Of a stretch of DNA of 64,000 nucleotides, positions 35,939 through 44,911 are shown piece by piece (the stretch's first letter is position 1; every line of letters begins with the position of its first letter). The stretch is taken from NCBI GenBank assembly GCA_038135065.1, contig JAYPWI010000002.1, positions 1 to 64,000 of the forward strand. The letters run 5' to 3'. The position numbers and the translations under genes were made by a program. The DNA is from JAYPWI01 sp038135065 (GTDB lineage Bacteria > Actinomycetota > Acidimicrobiia > Acidimicrobiales > Poriferisodalaceae). The notes beneath the pieces are model-generated. The model was not told where the DNA came from. It worked only from the letters and a program-made list of their open reading frames with translations, and searched no databases.

Positions 35939-38002
35939 ATGATCCAAGAGGGTGACTCCGACCTAGTAGCCGCTGCGGCCAGGGTCGAGGCCCTGCGGTC
36001 CGAGATCGAGGCGCACAACCTCGCCTATTTCCAGTTGGATGCGCCGACCATCCCCGATGGCGAGTACGACCAACTGGTCCGAGAGTTGCGTGTGCTCGAG
36101 GCCGATCACCCCGAGCTGGCGACGGCATCGTCCCCGACGAGCTCGGTGGGTGCGGCCATCGCCACCCTCTTCGAGCCGGTCGAGCATCGTCGCCCGATGA
36201 TGTCCCTCGATAATGCGATGGATGTCGCCGAACTGACGGCATGGCACCAGCGGGTCGAGCGGGGAGCCGATGGCGCATCGGTCGGCTACGTGTGTGAGCT
36301 CAAGTTCGACGGCCTGGCCGTCTCGCTCCGTTACGAAGACGGCCGCTTCGTGCAGGCGGCAACCAGGGGTAACGGTCGAGTCGGCGAGGACGTGACTGCC
36401 AATGTGGCCACTGTGGCCGATGTGCCCCAACAGCTGGACGGGAACCCGCCCGCCGTACTGGAGGTGCGGGGTGAGATCTATCTGCCCGTGTCACGCTTCG
36501 AAGAACTGAATCGGCGCCAGGTACAGGAGGGCAAGCCGGTCTACGCGAACCCACGCAATACTGCCGCGGGCAGTCTGCGCCAGAAGGATCCTTCGATCAC
36601 GGCTACCCGTGGTCTCCGCTTCTGGTCCTACGGGGTCGGGGAGGTCCTCGGCGGCCCAGAATTTGCGACATCGACCGAGATGTTCGCCGTGCTCGCCGAG
36701 CTCGGTTTTCCCGTCAATCCGCACATCGATCGCTTCGACGACATCGAGTCGGTCATCGCGTTCTGTGAGCGGTGGGAGGCGGACCGCCATGCACCCGATT
36801 ACGAGATCGATGGTGTGGTGGTGAAGGTCGACGATCTCGGCCTTCGTGATCTCCTGGGTGCGACCAGCAGAGCACCCCGTTGGGCCATCGCAGTGAAGTT
36901 CCCGCCGGAGGAGAAGACGACGCTCCTTCGGAACATCCAGGTCTCCATCGGACGCACCGGTCGGGCTACCCCATTCGCAGTGCTGGAGCCCGTGTTCGTG
37001 GGCGGCTCTACGGTGACGATGGCCACCCTGCACAACGAGGATCAGGTCGCAGCGAAGGACGTTCGCCCGGGCGACACGGTGATCGTCCGCAAGGCGGGCG
37101 ATGTCATTCCCGAGGTGGTAGGGCCCGTGATCGCCCGACGCCCGGACGCGACATTGGCCTGGACGTTCCCGGTCACCTGCCCGTCCTGCGAGGGCCCACT
37201 GCTGCGCGAGGCGGGGGATGCCAATACCTATTGCCACAACGTCGCGTGTCCATCACGGGTCATCCAGGGCATCAGTCATTTCGCTGGACGTTCGGCGATG
37301 GACATCGAGGGTCTCGGCGAGCGGACCGTCGTGTTGCTCGTCGAACTCGGCTGGGTCACCGATGTGGCTGACCTCTTTTCCCTCGATCCCGAGCGCCTGT
37401 TGTCCCTCGAAGGATTCGGCCAGACCTCGGTCGACAATCTCTTGCGGGCATTGGATGCGGCCCGTGACCGACCCCTGGCCAATGTGCTCATCGGCCTGGG
37501 CGTGGAGCATCTCGGCCCGACGACGGCCGAGACCCTTGCTCGACGGTTCGGTGACATCGGGTCCATTGCAACGGCCGGAGTCGAGGAGATTGCCGCCATC
37601 GACGGGATCGGTCCCATCATTGCTGCCTCGGTCCGTGCCTTTTTCGATGACGACCATCATCAGCGCGTCGTGGCAAAACTCCGAGGGGCCGGGGTCAGGT
37701 TGGACCGGGTCGATGGTGAGCTGGATGCTCCCCAGGTGCTTGCTGGGAAGTCGGTCGTGGTGACGGGGAATCTCGATGGGTGGTTCATCTCTCGGGACGA
37801 GGCGAAGAAGGCCATCGTTGCCCGGGGCGGAAAGAGTCCGGGGAGTGTGTCGAAGAGCACCTACGCGCTCGTGGTGGGGGATGGAGCTGGCCAGGCGAAG
37901 CTCGACAAGGCGGAGGCAGCCGGCATTCGCCTCGTCGATGAGGAGGGGTTGCGAGAGCTGCTCGAGACCGGAGAACTCAGAACGCCGTCCAGCACCAGCT
38001 GA
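35939..38002 (+). CDS. ligA: NAD+-dependent DNA ligase
   Basis: A 687-residue replicative ligase. Domain Ia (YDQLVREL) binds NMN; the adenylation Lys122 is in CELKFDGLAV; the OB fold, the four-Cys zinc finger (CPSCEGP and CHNVACPS), helix-hairpin-helix repeats and the C-terminal BRCT domain (about 600-680) are all present. Complete and of usual length. ATG 35939 was preferred over the earlier in-frame ATG 35900 because it fits the domain start. Its last 26 bases overlap the end of a convergent small gene. Confidence 0.97.
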   Translation: MIQEGDSDLVAAAARVEALRSEIEAHNLAYFQLDAPTIPDGEYDQLVRELRVLEADHPELATASSPTSSVGAAIATLFEPVEHRRPMMSLDNAMDVAELTAWHQRVERGADGASVGYVCELKFDGLAVSLRYEDGRFVQAATRGNGRVGEDVTANVATVADVPQQLDGNPPAVLEVRGEIYLPVSRFEELNRRQVQEGKPVYANPRNTAAGSLRQKDPSITATRGLRFWSYGVGEVLGGPEFATSTEMFAVLAELGFPVNPHIDRFDDIESVIAFCERWEADRHAPDYEIDGVVVKVDDLGLRDLLGATSRAPRWAIAVKFPPEEKTTLLRNIQVSIGRTGRATPFAVLEPVFVGGSTVTMATLHNEDQVAAKDVRPGDTVIVRKAGDVIPEVVGPVIARRPDATLAWTFPVTCPSCEGPLLREAGDANTYCHNVACPSRVIQGISHFAGRSAMDIEGLGERTVVLLVELGWVTDVADLFSLDPERLLSLEGFGQTSVDNLLRALDAARDRPLANVLIGLGVEHLGPTTAETLARRFGDIGSIATAGVEEIAAIDGIGPIIAASVRAFFDDDHHQRVVAKLRGAGVRLDRVDGELDAPQVLAGKSVVVTGNLDGWFISRDEAKKAIVARGGKSPGSVSKSTYALVVGDGAGQAKLDKAEAAGIRLVDEEGLRELLETGELRTPSSTS

Positions 38003-38414
38003 AGGCAATGGGGTCCACGTCCTCGTCAACGATGTTGATTGCCCGCATGGAGGCGCAGTTACGACCGGGCTGAATGTCGGGGACCGCGTTCCCTGGCCGC
38101 GGTGAATAGAGGAATTCTCCGAGCTGACGTGTCCCTGTCGTGAGTTGCTCGTCGGGAATCGAAACGTCATTCACGGTCAGGCTCACCTCCCAACCGGGTC
38201 CCATGTTGACGCCGATGGGTCCTTGGCGTGGACTCTGGGCGCCTTCGGCCGGTACGACCGACCGAAGTCCACTCGGTAGGAGGGTGGGAGCGGGCTCACC
38301 CTGGGTTTGGGTTGCCAGTGCGATCACGGCTCCCGCAGCGAGGAGGACGACCACGGTGACCGCGGTTGCCATACCTCGTCGCAGACTCCAGTTCGTGGGT
38401 GTCTCGCTGGTCAC
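37977..38414 (-). CDS. Small single-anchor secreted protein of unknown function
   Basis: A 145-residue protein. About 12 residues precede Arg-Arg and a membrane helix (about 17-36, TAVTVVVLLAAGAVIALA); the rest would be outside the cell. Two or three Cys occur in the last 35 residues (NCASMRA, WCWTAF), allowing a disulfide. No domain is recognised. It is convergent with ligA (26-base overlap) and divergent from the PASTA kinase, so a link to the kinase is possible but unproven. GTG start chosen to place the helix near the N-terminus. Confidence 0.5.
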   Translation of the reverse strand: MTSETPTNWSLRRGMATAVTVVVLLAAGAVIALATQTQGEPAPTLLPSGLRSVVPAEGAQSPRQGPIGVNMGPGWEVSLTVNDVSIPDEQLTTGTRQLGEFLYSPRPGNAVPDIQPGRNCASMRAINIVDEDVDPIAFSWCWTAF

Positions 38415-38454
38415 GAGGCCAGGATCGCGCACTCGGCTGTGCTTGGACAGTCGG

Positions 38455-38460
38455 TACCCT
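38455..38460 (+). promoter_or_regulatory. Probable leaderless -10 box for the PASTA kinase
   Basis: TACCCT, 7 bases before GTG 38468. No Shine-Dalgarno sequence. Confidence 0.45.
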
Positions 38461-38467
38461 CGGCAGG

Positions 38468-40378
38468 GTGACAACGGTTGGCGTCGACCAGTGGATCGGT
38501 CGGGTCCTCGGCGCAAGGTATCGCTTGGTCGCTCGACTCGGTGCCGGCGGATCGGGGAGGGTGTACCTGGCCGATGACGTCCGACTCCGCCGTCAGGTTG
38601 CGGTCAAACTCCTTCACCCCGGGCTGGCCGATGATCCCAACTTTCTGCGGAGGTTCGAGGCCGAGGCCCAGGCGGTGGCCTCGATCAGCCATCCCCATGT
38701 GCTGACGGTGCATGACTGGGGCCACGATCAGTGGGGTCCGTTCCTGGTCACGGAGTACCTGTCCGGGGGCAGCCTGCGGGACCTTCTGTCCGCGGGACAC
38801 CGACTCAGCCCAGCCCAGGCGGTCAAGGTTGGTCTCGAGGCGGCGTCGGGTCTTGCTGTCGCACACGCTCGGGGCATGATGCATCGTGACATCAAGCCGG
38901 AAAATCTGCTTTTCGATCACGACGGTCGCGTCCGCATCGCCGATTTCGGCTTGACGACTCCTTTGGAGGAGGTCGGCATCACCCGGAGCGACGGAGGACC
39001 GATCGGTACGCCCTCCTACTTGGCGCCCGAGAGTGCGGGAGGTGACGGTTCACGGGTGCTCGACGGGCGCACGGACGTATACGCCCTCGTCCTGACCCTC
39101 GTGGAGTCGGTGACGGGGCTGGTCCCCCTGGCCGGGGGTCGGCCAGAGGACATCCTCGCTCGACGAACGAGTCAGGACATCGAGGTGCCTGAGGAGTTCG
39201 GCCCGGCGGTGGACGTACTGTCGCAAGGGGGCCGGGCCTCGGTCGATCAGCGTCTCTACGCCCTCGACCTACGGAATGGTCTCGTGGAGAGCACGAGTGG
39301 GTTCACCGCTCCGGCCCACCTTCCCCTCGTCGGACCGCTTCCGTCGGGGACACCCCCCTACGGCGGCGGTGAACCAACCCGGGTCCCTGCTGTTCCTGCG
39401 GGGCTGCCGCCCGAGGTGGATGCCGGCCTCACCATCGACGTCCAGACGGTGCCGCGGCCTCGATGGCGGCCGACCAGGGGGTTGCTGGCCCTCGTGGTGC
39501 TGGTGCTCGGTGCGCTCGTCGGGGTTGCCGGATGGCTGGTGAGCGGTGTCGAGCCCCCTCGTACTCCGTCACACCCGGTGGGGGACTACGTCGGACGTGA
39601 CATCTCCGAGGTGCGGGCCATCGCAGACGTGAGTAGTTGGGTGCTCGACGAGGATCAACTTCGGAGCGATACCGTCGCCAAGGGTGCGGTGATCAGTCAA
39701 CGTCCGGCTGTAGGGGTGGAGCTGGCGGAGGGAGAGTTGCTCACTGTCGAGGTGGCGCAGGGGCCCTTGCTGCGGGTTACTCCAACGGTGGTGGGATTGG
39801 TCGCCGACGCAGCGACCCGGCGACTCGAGGCCCGGGGATTCGTCATCGACACCGTCACCCCGAGGTTCGACGAGGTTGTGCCGGCGGACCAGGTGATGGC
39901 GCTGGTCATCGACGGGCAGGTGGAGCTGGGGGGTGACCTGCGGGAGCCGGGAACCAGGGTTGCCCTGCTCGTCTCCGGGGGCCCGGTCCCCCGCACGGTG
40001 CCCCGTCTGGTCGATCTCTCGGTCGAGGACGCGTCGCTGACCCTGGCCGGGATGCAGTTGGGGCTGGTCGAGGCCTCGGAGCGGGAGTTCAGTGAGACGG
40101 TGCCCGAGGGCATCGTCATATCGCAGGACCGCCAGGTGGGCTCGCAGTTGGAGCGGGACGGAGTGGTCACCGTGGTGGTGTCCAAGGGCCCTGACCGGCG
40201 GGAGGTGCCCAACCTGGTGGGTTTGACGATCGCAGAGGCAACTCGTCGACTCGAAGAAGTGGGGCTGGTGCGTTCAGGGGTCTCCGGAGGGGGTGACATC
40301 GTCGACGCGTCGGAACCCGCGGCCGGCACCCTGCTTCCCCCAGGTGGTGAGGTGTTGCTCTGGGCTCCCAGCCGTTGA
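38468..40378 (+). CDS. PASTA-domain Ser/Thr protein kinase (PknB-like)
   Basis: A 636-residue receptor kinase. Kinase domain about 18-270: Gly-rich loop LGAGGSGRVY, Lys47, HRD at 139-141 with IKPEN, DFG at 159-161, APE at 186-188. A linker (270-335) is followed by one membrane helix (about 338-359) and four PASTA repeats (about 370-432, 436-505, 508-573 and 578-633). PASTA repeats bind muropeptides or lipid II, and such kinases coordinate cell-wall growth and division. The last repeat has the most typical start (VPNLVGLTIAEATRRLEEVGL). No phosphatase or division genes are adjacent, unlike the pknB operon of mycobacteria. Confidence 0.93.
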   Translation: MTTVGVDQWIGRVLGARYRLVARLGAGGSGRVYLADDVRLRRQVAVKLLHPGLADDPNFLRRFEAEAQAVASISHPHVLTVHDWGHDQWGPFLVTEYLSGGSLRDLLSAGHRLSPAQAVKVGLEAASGLAVAHARGMMHRDIKPENLLFDHDGRVRIADFGLTTPLEEVGITRSDGGPIGTPSYLAPESAGGDGSRVLDGRTDVYALVLTLVESVTGLVPLAGGRPEDILARRTSQDIEVPEEFGPAVDVLSQGGRASVDQRLYALDLRNGLVESTSGFTAPAHLPLVGPLPSGTPPYGGGEPTRVPAVPAGLPPEVDAGLTIDVQTVPRPRWRPTRGLLALVVLVLGALVGVAGWLVSGVEPPRTPSHPVGDYVGRDISEVRAIADVSSWVLDEDQLRSDTVAKGAVISQRPAVGVELAEGELLTVEVAQGPLLRVTPTVVGLVADAATRRLEARGFVIDTVTPRFDEVVPADQVMALVIDGQVELGGDLREPGTRVALLVSGGPVPRTVPRLVDLSVEDASLTLAGMQLGLVEASEREFSETVPEGIVISQDRQVGSQLERDGVVTVVVSKGPDRREVPNLVGLTIAEATRRLEEVGLVRSGVSGGGDIVDASEPAAGTLLPPGGEVLLWAPSR

Positions 40379-40391
40379 GCCCGCTCAGGGG

Positions 40392-40814
40392 CTACAGGTC
40401 GGGGAAGAGGGTCAGATCTCGCAGGCGTTGGGCGATTTCCTCCTCGAGGTCGGATCGGGTCACCGCGCCGGCCTGCATGGCCAACACCTTGGCGACGTCA
40501 CCTTCGAGGCGAATCTTCCCCGTCATGAAGGCCTGCATGGCCACCTGCTGGTCGCCGGCAACGAACAAGTCGCGGGCGGTCTGATAGTCGGTGGTGAGGG
40601 TCACATCGGCAGTGTCGAGATGACCGCGGCCGATCCGCGGGAAACCCTCGGTGGTGTCGAGGTGCATCTCGATGGGGTCCGCGCCGAACGGGGTCTCGGT
40701 GATGACCTGGTTGATGACGATCGTCTGGTCGGGAACGGGAACCCGGTCCACATATTCCTCGTAGAGGGCGAACGCTGCATCGATCCAGTCAGGAGAAAGA
40801 AAGGTGTGACTCAT
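40392..40814 (-). CDS. SCP2 sterol-carrier-like domain protein
   Basis: A 140-residue protein that is essentially one SCP2 domain: GRGHLDTADVTLTTDYQTARDLFVAGDQQVAMQAFMTGKIRLEGD, where the last part is the typical lipid-pocket loop and helix of SCP2 (MxGKIxxxGD). Such domains bind lipids or acyl chains in the cytoplasm. The ATG at 40814 has GGAG about 8 bases upstream. It is convergent with the kinase, with 13 bases between. Confidence 0.8.
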   Translation of the reverse strand: MSHTFLSPDWIDAAFALYEEYVDRVPVPDQTIVINQVITETPFGADPIEMHLDTTEGFPRIGRGHLDTADVTLTTDYQTARDLFVAGDQQVAMQAFMTGKIRLEGDVAKVLAMQAGAVTRSDLEEEIAQRLRDLTLFPDL

Positions 40815-40896
40815 CAGGTGCTCCAGTGCCATGCTCACGGTATCGGTCGCCCCAACCGATCCGGCAGAGCAGTAGGGCTCCGGCGTCGCCAGGTCC

Positions 40897-40902
40897 TAGG
40901 CT
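40897..40902 (+). promoter_or_regulatory. Probable leaderless -10 box for the ferredoxin
   Basis: TAGGCT, 7 bases before GTG 40910; it decides this start among several in-frame GTG codons. Confidence 0.4.
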
Positions 40903-40909
40903 CGTGCGG

Positions 40910-41233
40910 GTGGCTTCAGGGACCAGTCCGGCGCGGCAAGCCCGGATCCAAGAGCGGCGACGGCATGACAGATGGCCCAATCCGCCGCTCTACATCGACA
41001 TGTCGGAGTGCATCAACTGTGATGCCTGCCTCCGTCATTGCCCGCCGAACTTCGGCGCCATCTTCAACCACGGGATCGACGTCATCATCATTCCCGAACT
41101 CTGTTCTGGTTGTGAGAAGTGTCTCGACCCCTGTCCCGTCGATTGCATCTACCCCCTTCCGGCCGACGGGTGGCAACCTGCCCCCGAGGACTGGTGGGAG
41201 GAGCCCCTGGGCCCCGACGATCCCTATGTGTGA
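40910..41233 (+). CDS. 2[4Fe-4S] ferredoxin
   Basis: A 107-residue electron carrier. Two cluster motifs are complete: CINCDACLRHCPP and CSGCEKCLDPCPVDCI, giving the eight Cys for two [4Fe-4S] clusters. A basic N-terminal extension of about 30 residues (RQARIQERRR) precedes the fold, and an acidic, Trp-rich tail (DWWEEPLGPDDP) follows. Partner enzymes cannot be inferred; the downstream gatCAB genes are probably co-transcribed by position only. Confidence 0.88.
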   Translation: MASGTSPARQARIQERRRHDRWPNPPLYIDMSECINCDACLRHCPPNFGAIFNHGIDVIIIPELCSGCEKCLDPCPVDCIYPLPADGWQPAPEDWWEEPLGPDDPYV

Positions 41234-41274
41234 CCACATCCTCGATCGAGCACGCCGTCCTGTCAGGAGACCAG

Positions 41275-41577
41275 ATGAGCGCTGAACTTTCGCGCGACGT
41301 AGTAGGGCATGTGGCCCGACTTGCGCGTATCGCCCTCGACGACCACGAACTCGACCATTTCGCCGATCATCTCGGTCGGATCCTCGATCACGCATCGGAG
41401 CTCGAAGCGCTCGATCTCGATGACGTCGAGCCGATGTCACATCCCTACCCGTTGTCCAACGTGCTGCGCTCGGACACTGCGGGAGCGACCCTCGATCCCG
41501 CAGTGGTGTTGGCACAGGCACCAGCCCGCGCCGATGGGCAGTTCAGCGTGCCTCCGGTACTCGGGGAAGCGCCATGA
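41275..41577 (+). CDS. gatC: Glu-tRNA(Gln)/Asp-tRNA(Asn) amidotransferase subunit C
   Basis: A 100-residue subunit that wraps and stabilises GatA. Typical VGHVARLARIALDDHELDHF start, GRILDHASELEALDLDDVEPMSHP centre and a C-terminal FSVPPVLGE. CAGGAG lies a few bases before the ATG. Its stop overlaps gatA (ATGA, 41574-41577). GatCAB converts Glu-tRNA(Gln) to Gln-tRNA(Gln), implying a non-discriminating glutamyl-tRNA synthetase. Confidence 0.93.
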   Translation: MSAELSRDVVGHVARLARIALDDHELDHFADHLGRILDHASELEALDLDDVEPMSHPYPLSNVLRSDTAGATLDPAVVLAQAPARADGQFSVPPVLGEAP

Positions 41578-43004
41578 CGTCCGCCCTCGACATCGCCGCC
41601 GATGTTCGGGCTGGGCGTCGGACCGCCACAGCGGTGCTCGAGGAGCACCTTGCGGCCATTGCGGAGCGCGAAGGCGAGATCCATGCGTTCAATGTCGTCA
41701 CCACCGACGAAGCCCGGGCGGCCGCTCAGGCCGTCGACGAGGCAGTTGCGGCCGGTCGTGACCCAGGGCCGCTGGCTGGCGTGCCTGTCGCGTACAAGGA
41801 CAATCTGTGCACCACGGGCATTCCCACTACATGTTCCTCCAAGATTCTGGAGGGGTGGCGGCCTCCCTATGACGCAACCGTCGTGGAGCGGATGACTCGG
41901 GCGGGGGCGGTCATGGTGGGCAAGACCAACCTGGACGAGTTCGCAATGGGGAGCAGCACCGAGCACTCGGCGTTCGGACCGACTCGCAACCCCCACGACA
42001 CCTCGCGGGTCCCCGGCGGATCGAGCGGGGGATCCGCAGCAGCGGTCGCGGCCGGGTTCGCCTCCCTCGCCCTGGGATCGGACACCGGAGGATCGATTCG
42101 CCAACCGGCAGCCCTGTGCGGGGTGGTCGGTGTCAAGCCGACCTATGGAATGGTGAGTCGCTACGGGCTGGTGGCCTTTGCGTCATCGTTCGACCAGATC
42201 GGACCCTTCGCATCATCGGTTGCGGATGCGGCCCTCGCCCTCGAGGTAATGGGGGGTCATGACCCGCTCGACAGCACCTCGATTCCGGCCCCCGTGCCCG
42301 CATTGGGGCCCGAGCTGGATCGGGGCGTCGAAGGGCTGCGTATCGGCCTCATCAAGGAGATGCTGGAAGGGATCGACGAGGACGTGGTGGCGCGAGTGCA
42401 GCAGGCCGCCGCAGCGCTGTCTTCCGAGGGCGCCATCGTCGAGGAGGTATCGGTGCCCGCCGTCGTCTACGGCTTGACCGCGTACTACCTGATCGCGCCG
42501 GCCGAGGCCTCGAGCAACCTGGCCCGCTACGACGGTGTGCGCTACGGCATGCGGGTGAACGGCGCCAACGTCGAGGAGATGAACGCCCTCACTCGACGGG
42601 CCGGCTTCGGGGATGAGGTGACAGCTCGCATCATGCTCGGCACCTTCGCGCTGAGCGCCGGCTATTACGACGCGTATTACGGCAAAGCCCAGAAGGTTCG
42701 CACCCTGACCCGGCGAGACTTCGATGCCGCCTACCGGTCCTACGACCTGCTCCTGTCCCCGACATCGCCGTCAGTGGCGTTCGGGTTCGGTGATCGGGCC
42801 GACCCGATGGCCATGTACCGGTGTGATGTGTGCACCATCCCATCGAATCTCGTCGGCGACCCGGCCATCTCGGTGCCTTTCGGGACGGGACGTGATGGGC
42901 TGCCCGTCGGGGTGCAGGTGTTGGCACCTGCCCTCGGAGAGCCCGTGATGTTCAGGGCCGCTGCTGCCCTCGAGCTGCTGGCCAGGAAGGTGGTGGCCGG
43001 ATGA
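41574..43004 (+). CDS. gatA: Glu-tRNA(Gln)/Asp-tRNA(Asn) amidotransferase subunit A
   Basis: The 476-residue glutaminase subunit of GatCAB. The amidase triad is fully visible with family spacing: Lys75 in VAYKDNL, cis-Ser150 in GGSSGGSAAA and nucleophile Ser174 in GSDTGGSIRQPAA. VKPTYGMVSRYGLVAFASSFDQIGP is the following signature. Ammonia made here travels to GatB. Four-base overlaps with gatC and gatB. Confidence 0.97.
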   Translation: MTSALDIAADVRAGRRTATAVLEEHLAAIAEREGEIHAFNVVTTDEARAAAQAVDEAVAAGRDPGPLAGVPVAYKDNLCTTGIPTTCSSKILEGWRPPYDATVVERMTRAGAVMVGKTNLDEFAMGSSTEHSAFGPTRNPHDTSRVPGGSSGGSAAAVAAGFASLALGSDTGGSIRQPAALCGVVGVKPTYGMVSRYGLVAFASSFDQIGPFASSVADAALALEVMGGHDPLDSTSIPAPVPALGPELDRGVEGLRIGLIKEMLEGIDEDVVARVQQAAAALSSEGAIVEEVSVPAVVYGLTAYYLIAPAEASSNLARYDGVRYGMRVNGANVEEMNALTRRAGFGDEVTARIMLGTFALSAGYYDAYYGKAQKVRTLTRRDFDAAYRSYDLLLSPTSPSVAFGFGDRADPMAMYRCDVCTIPSNLVGDPAISVPFGTGRDGLPVGVQVLAPALGEPVMFRAAAALELLARKVVAG

Positions 43005-44407
43005 CCTCCTGGGAGACCGTCGTCGGTCTGGAAGTCCATGTCGAACTTGCGACGGCAACCAAGCTCTTCTCTGCCGCACCCAACCGGTTCGGTGATCCAC
43101 CCAACACCAACGTGACGCCTGTGTGTCTCGGCTTGCCCGGGTCATTGCCCGTTCTCAACAGGGCGGCTGTCGAGTTGGCCATCCGGGTGGGGCTGGCTTT
43201 GGAGTGCGACATCCGGCCGTCGATCTTCCATCGGAAGAACTACTTCTATCCCGACATGCCGAAGGACTACCAGGTCAGCCAGTACGACGCTCCTATCTGT
43301 TCGTCCGGTCGTCTGGTGCTGTCCGATGGCTCGGTCGTCGGAGTCGAGCGGGCCCACCTCGAGGAAGACGCAGGTAAGACCACGCACCTGGGCGGGGACG
43401 ACGGCCGGATCCACGGCGCTCAGGCTGCCCTCATCGATTACAACCGAGCCGGTGTTCCCTTGCTGGAGATCGTCAGCCGCCCCGACATTCGCAGTGGGGA
43501 GCAGGCCCGTTCCTACGTCGAGGAGTTGCGATCGATCCTGTTGGCGATCGGGGCCAGTGAGGCCCGGCTCGAGGAGGGGTCCATGCGAGTCGATGCGAAC
43601 GTCAGCGTGCGTCCAATCGGGTCCGAGGAACTGCGTACTCGCTGCGAGATCAAGAACCTCAACTCACTCCGCTCCTTGGTCAGGGCCATCGCCTATGAGG
43701 CCGATCGGCACATCGACCTCTACGAGAACGGCCTGGAGCCAGATCAGGAGACCCGTCACTGGGCCGAGGACGGTCGCACCCACACGCTGCGGTCGAAAGA
43801 GGAGGCGAACGACTATCGCTACTTCCCCGAGCCTGACCTGGTCGTGCTCGATCCCGACCCGACGTGGATAGCGGAGATCCGTGCGTCGATGCCCGTGCTC
43901 CCTGCTGCACTGCGGCAGCAATTGATGGAGTCCGGGGGAGCCTCTGTCGAGGATGCCAACGTCGTGGTGGGCCGAAGTCTTGCTCCCCTCGTCCTCGAGG
44001 CACTCGACCTCGGCGCGGACCCTGGCCGGGCCATGACCCACGCCACCCAGAACCTGGCCGTCGATGGTGCTGGTGATCTCGATCCCGCTGCGTTTGCCGA
44101 GTTGATCTCGATGGAGACCTCGGGTCGATTGACCGCAACCCAGGCCAAGCAGGTGCTGATCGAGATGGTGGAGACGGGCGACGGCCCGATGGCCATTGCC
44201 TCACGTCACAACTTCGAGGCGATGGAGGCCTCGGAGCTGGAAGGTCTCGTCGACCAGGCGATCGCTGACAACCCCGAGGCCTGGGCCAAGTTCTGTGCTG
44301 GCGAAGAGAAAGTCCAAGGGGTGTTCGTGGGGGCCGTCATGAAGGCCACGAGAGGCCAGGCGGATGGCAAGGCGGTCAGCGAGATCCTGCGGCTACGACG
44401 CGGTTGA
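43001..44407 (+). CDS. gatB: Glu-tRNA(Gln)/Asp-tRNA(Asn) amidotransferase subunit B
   Basis: The 468-residue kinase/transamidase subunit that phosphorylates and amidates tRNA-bound Glu (or Asp). Signatures: VGLEVHVELATATKLFS, HRKNYFYPDMPKDYQVSQ, IDYNRAGVPLLEIVS, and the DYRYFPEPDL segment. The C-terminal helical and YqeY-like tail is complete. Its ATG overlaps the gatA stop. Twenty bases separate it from the convergent DUF4332 gene. Confidence 0.97.
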   Translation: MTSWETVVGLEVHVELATATKLFSAAPNRFGDPPNTNVTPVCLGLPGSLPVLNRAAVELAIRVGLALECDIRPSIFHRKNYFYPDMPKDYQVSQYDAPICSSGRLVLSDGSVVGVERAHLEEDAGKTTHLGGDDGRIHGAQAALIDYNRAGVPLLEIVSRPDIRSGEQARSYVEELRSILLAIGASEARLEEGSMRVDANVSVRPIGSEELRTRCEIKNLNSLRSLVRAIAYEADRHIDLYENGLEPDQETRHWAEDGRTHTLRSKEEANDYRYFPEPDLVVLDPDPTWIAEIRASMPVLPAALRQQLMESGGASVEDANVVVGRSLAPLVLEALDLGADPGRAMTHATQNLAVDGAGDLDPAAFAELISMETSGRLTATQAKQVLIEMVETGDGPMAIASRHNFEAMEASELEGLVDQAIADNPEAWAKFCAGEEKVQGVFVGAVMKATRGQADGKAVSEILRLRRG

Positions 44408-44425
44408 GCTGTCAGATCGCGCGCA

Positions 44426-44836
44426 TCAGCGCTTGACGACGATCGGCAACGTTTTCGCCTCGGCCACCCATTGTTCGACCTGGCTGAGCACGGGCATCCG
44501 TTGGACGAGCTTGTTCTTCCGGCGGTTGTTTGCAACCTCCATGGACTCGAGCAGGTTGGCGGGCTTGCGCCGTCGCAGATCTCTGACCGTGTCGACTCCG
44601 GCCGCCTCGAGCAGGTCCGAGTACTGGGTGGACACCCCTTTGACTCGAAGTAGGTCGGCCCTGTTCACCCATTCCAAGATGCGCTTGTCGGAGAGTCCGC
44701 AGGTCTCGGCCAGTTGGCGCCGGCCCTTGTTCGTCGCGCCGGCTGCCAAGAGGCTTTCGCAGGTTCTGATGTCGGCTGCGGCAAGGCGGTCCCGGTACCT
44801 GAGCCCGATGCCCTCGATGGCGGTGATCGATGCCAT
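44426..44836 (-). CDS. DUF4332-domain protein
   Basis: A 136-residue helical protein that fits DUF4332, a helix-hairpin-helix-like domain: IEGIGLRYRDRLAAADIRTCESLLAAGATNKGR, then LRVKGVSTQYSDLLEAAGVDTVRDLRRR, two related HhH-type units. HhH units usually contact DNA or other nucleic acids, but DUF4332 itself has no known function. ATG 44836 was chosen because the domain begins immediately after it. Confidence 0.75.
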   Translation of the reverse strand: MASITAIEGIGLRYRDRLAAADIRTCESLLAAGATNKGRRQLAETCGLSDKRILEWVNRADLLRVKGVSTQYSDLLEAAGVDTVRDLRRRKPANLLESMEVANNRRKNKLVQRMPVLSQVEQWVAEAKTLPIVVKR

Positions 44837-44911
44837 GCCGCGCTGTGTCCTTCCGCCGTGTGGGGCCTCGGGGTGGTGGCTATGCAACCCCGAGTCCTCG
44901 CCGATGTGCGA

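Noticed and set aside
37977..38414. The small secreted gene as a mere shadow of ligA
   Set aside because: Only its last 26 bases overlap ligA; it has a clear membrane helix and Cys pattern, so it was kept as a probable gene with modest confidence.
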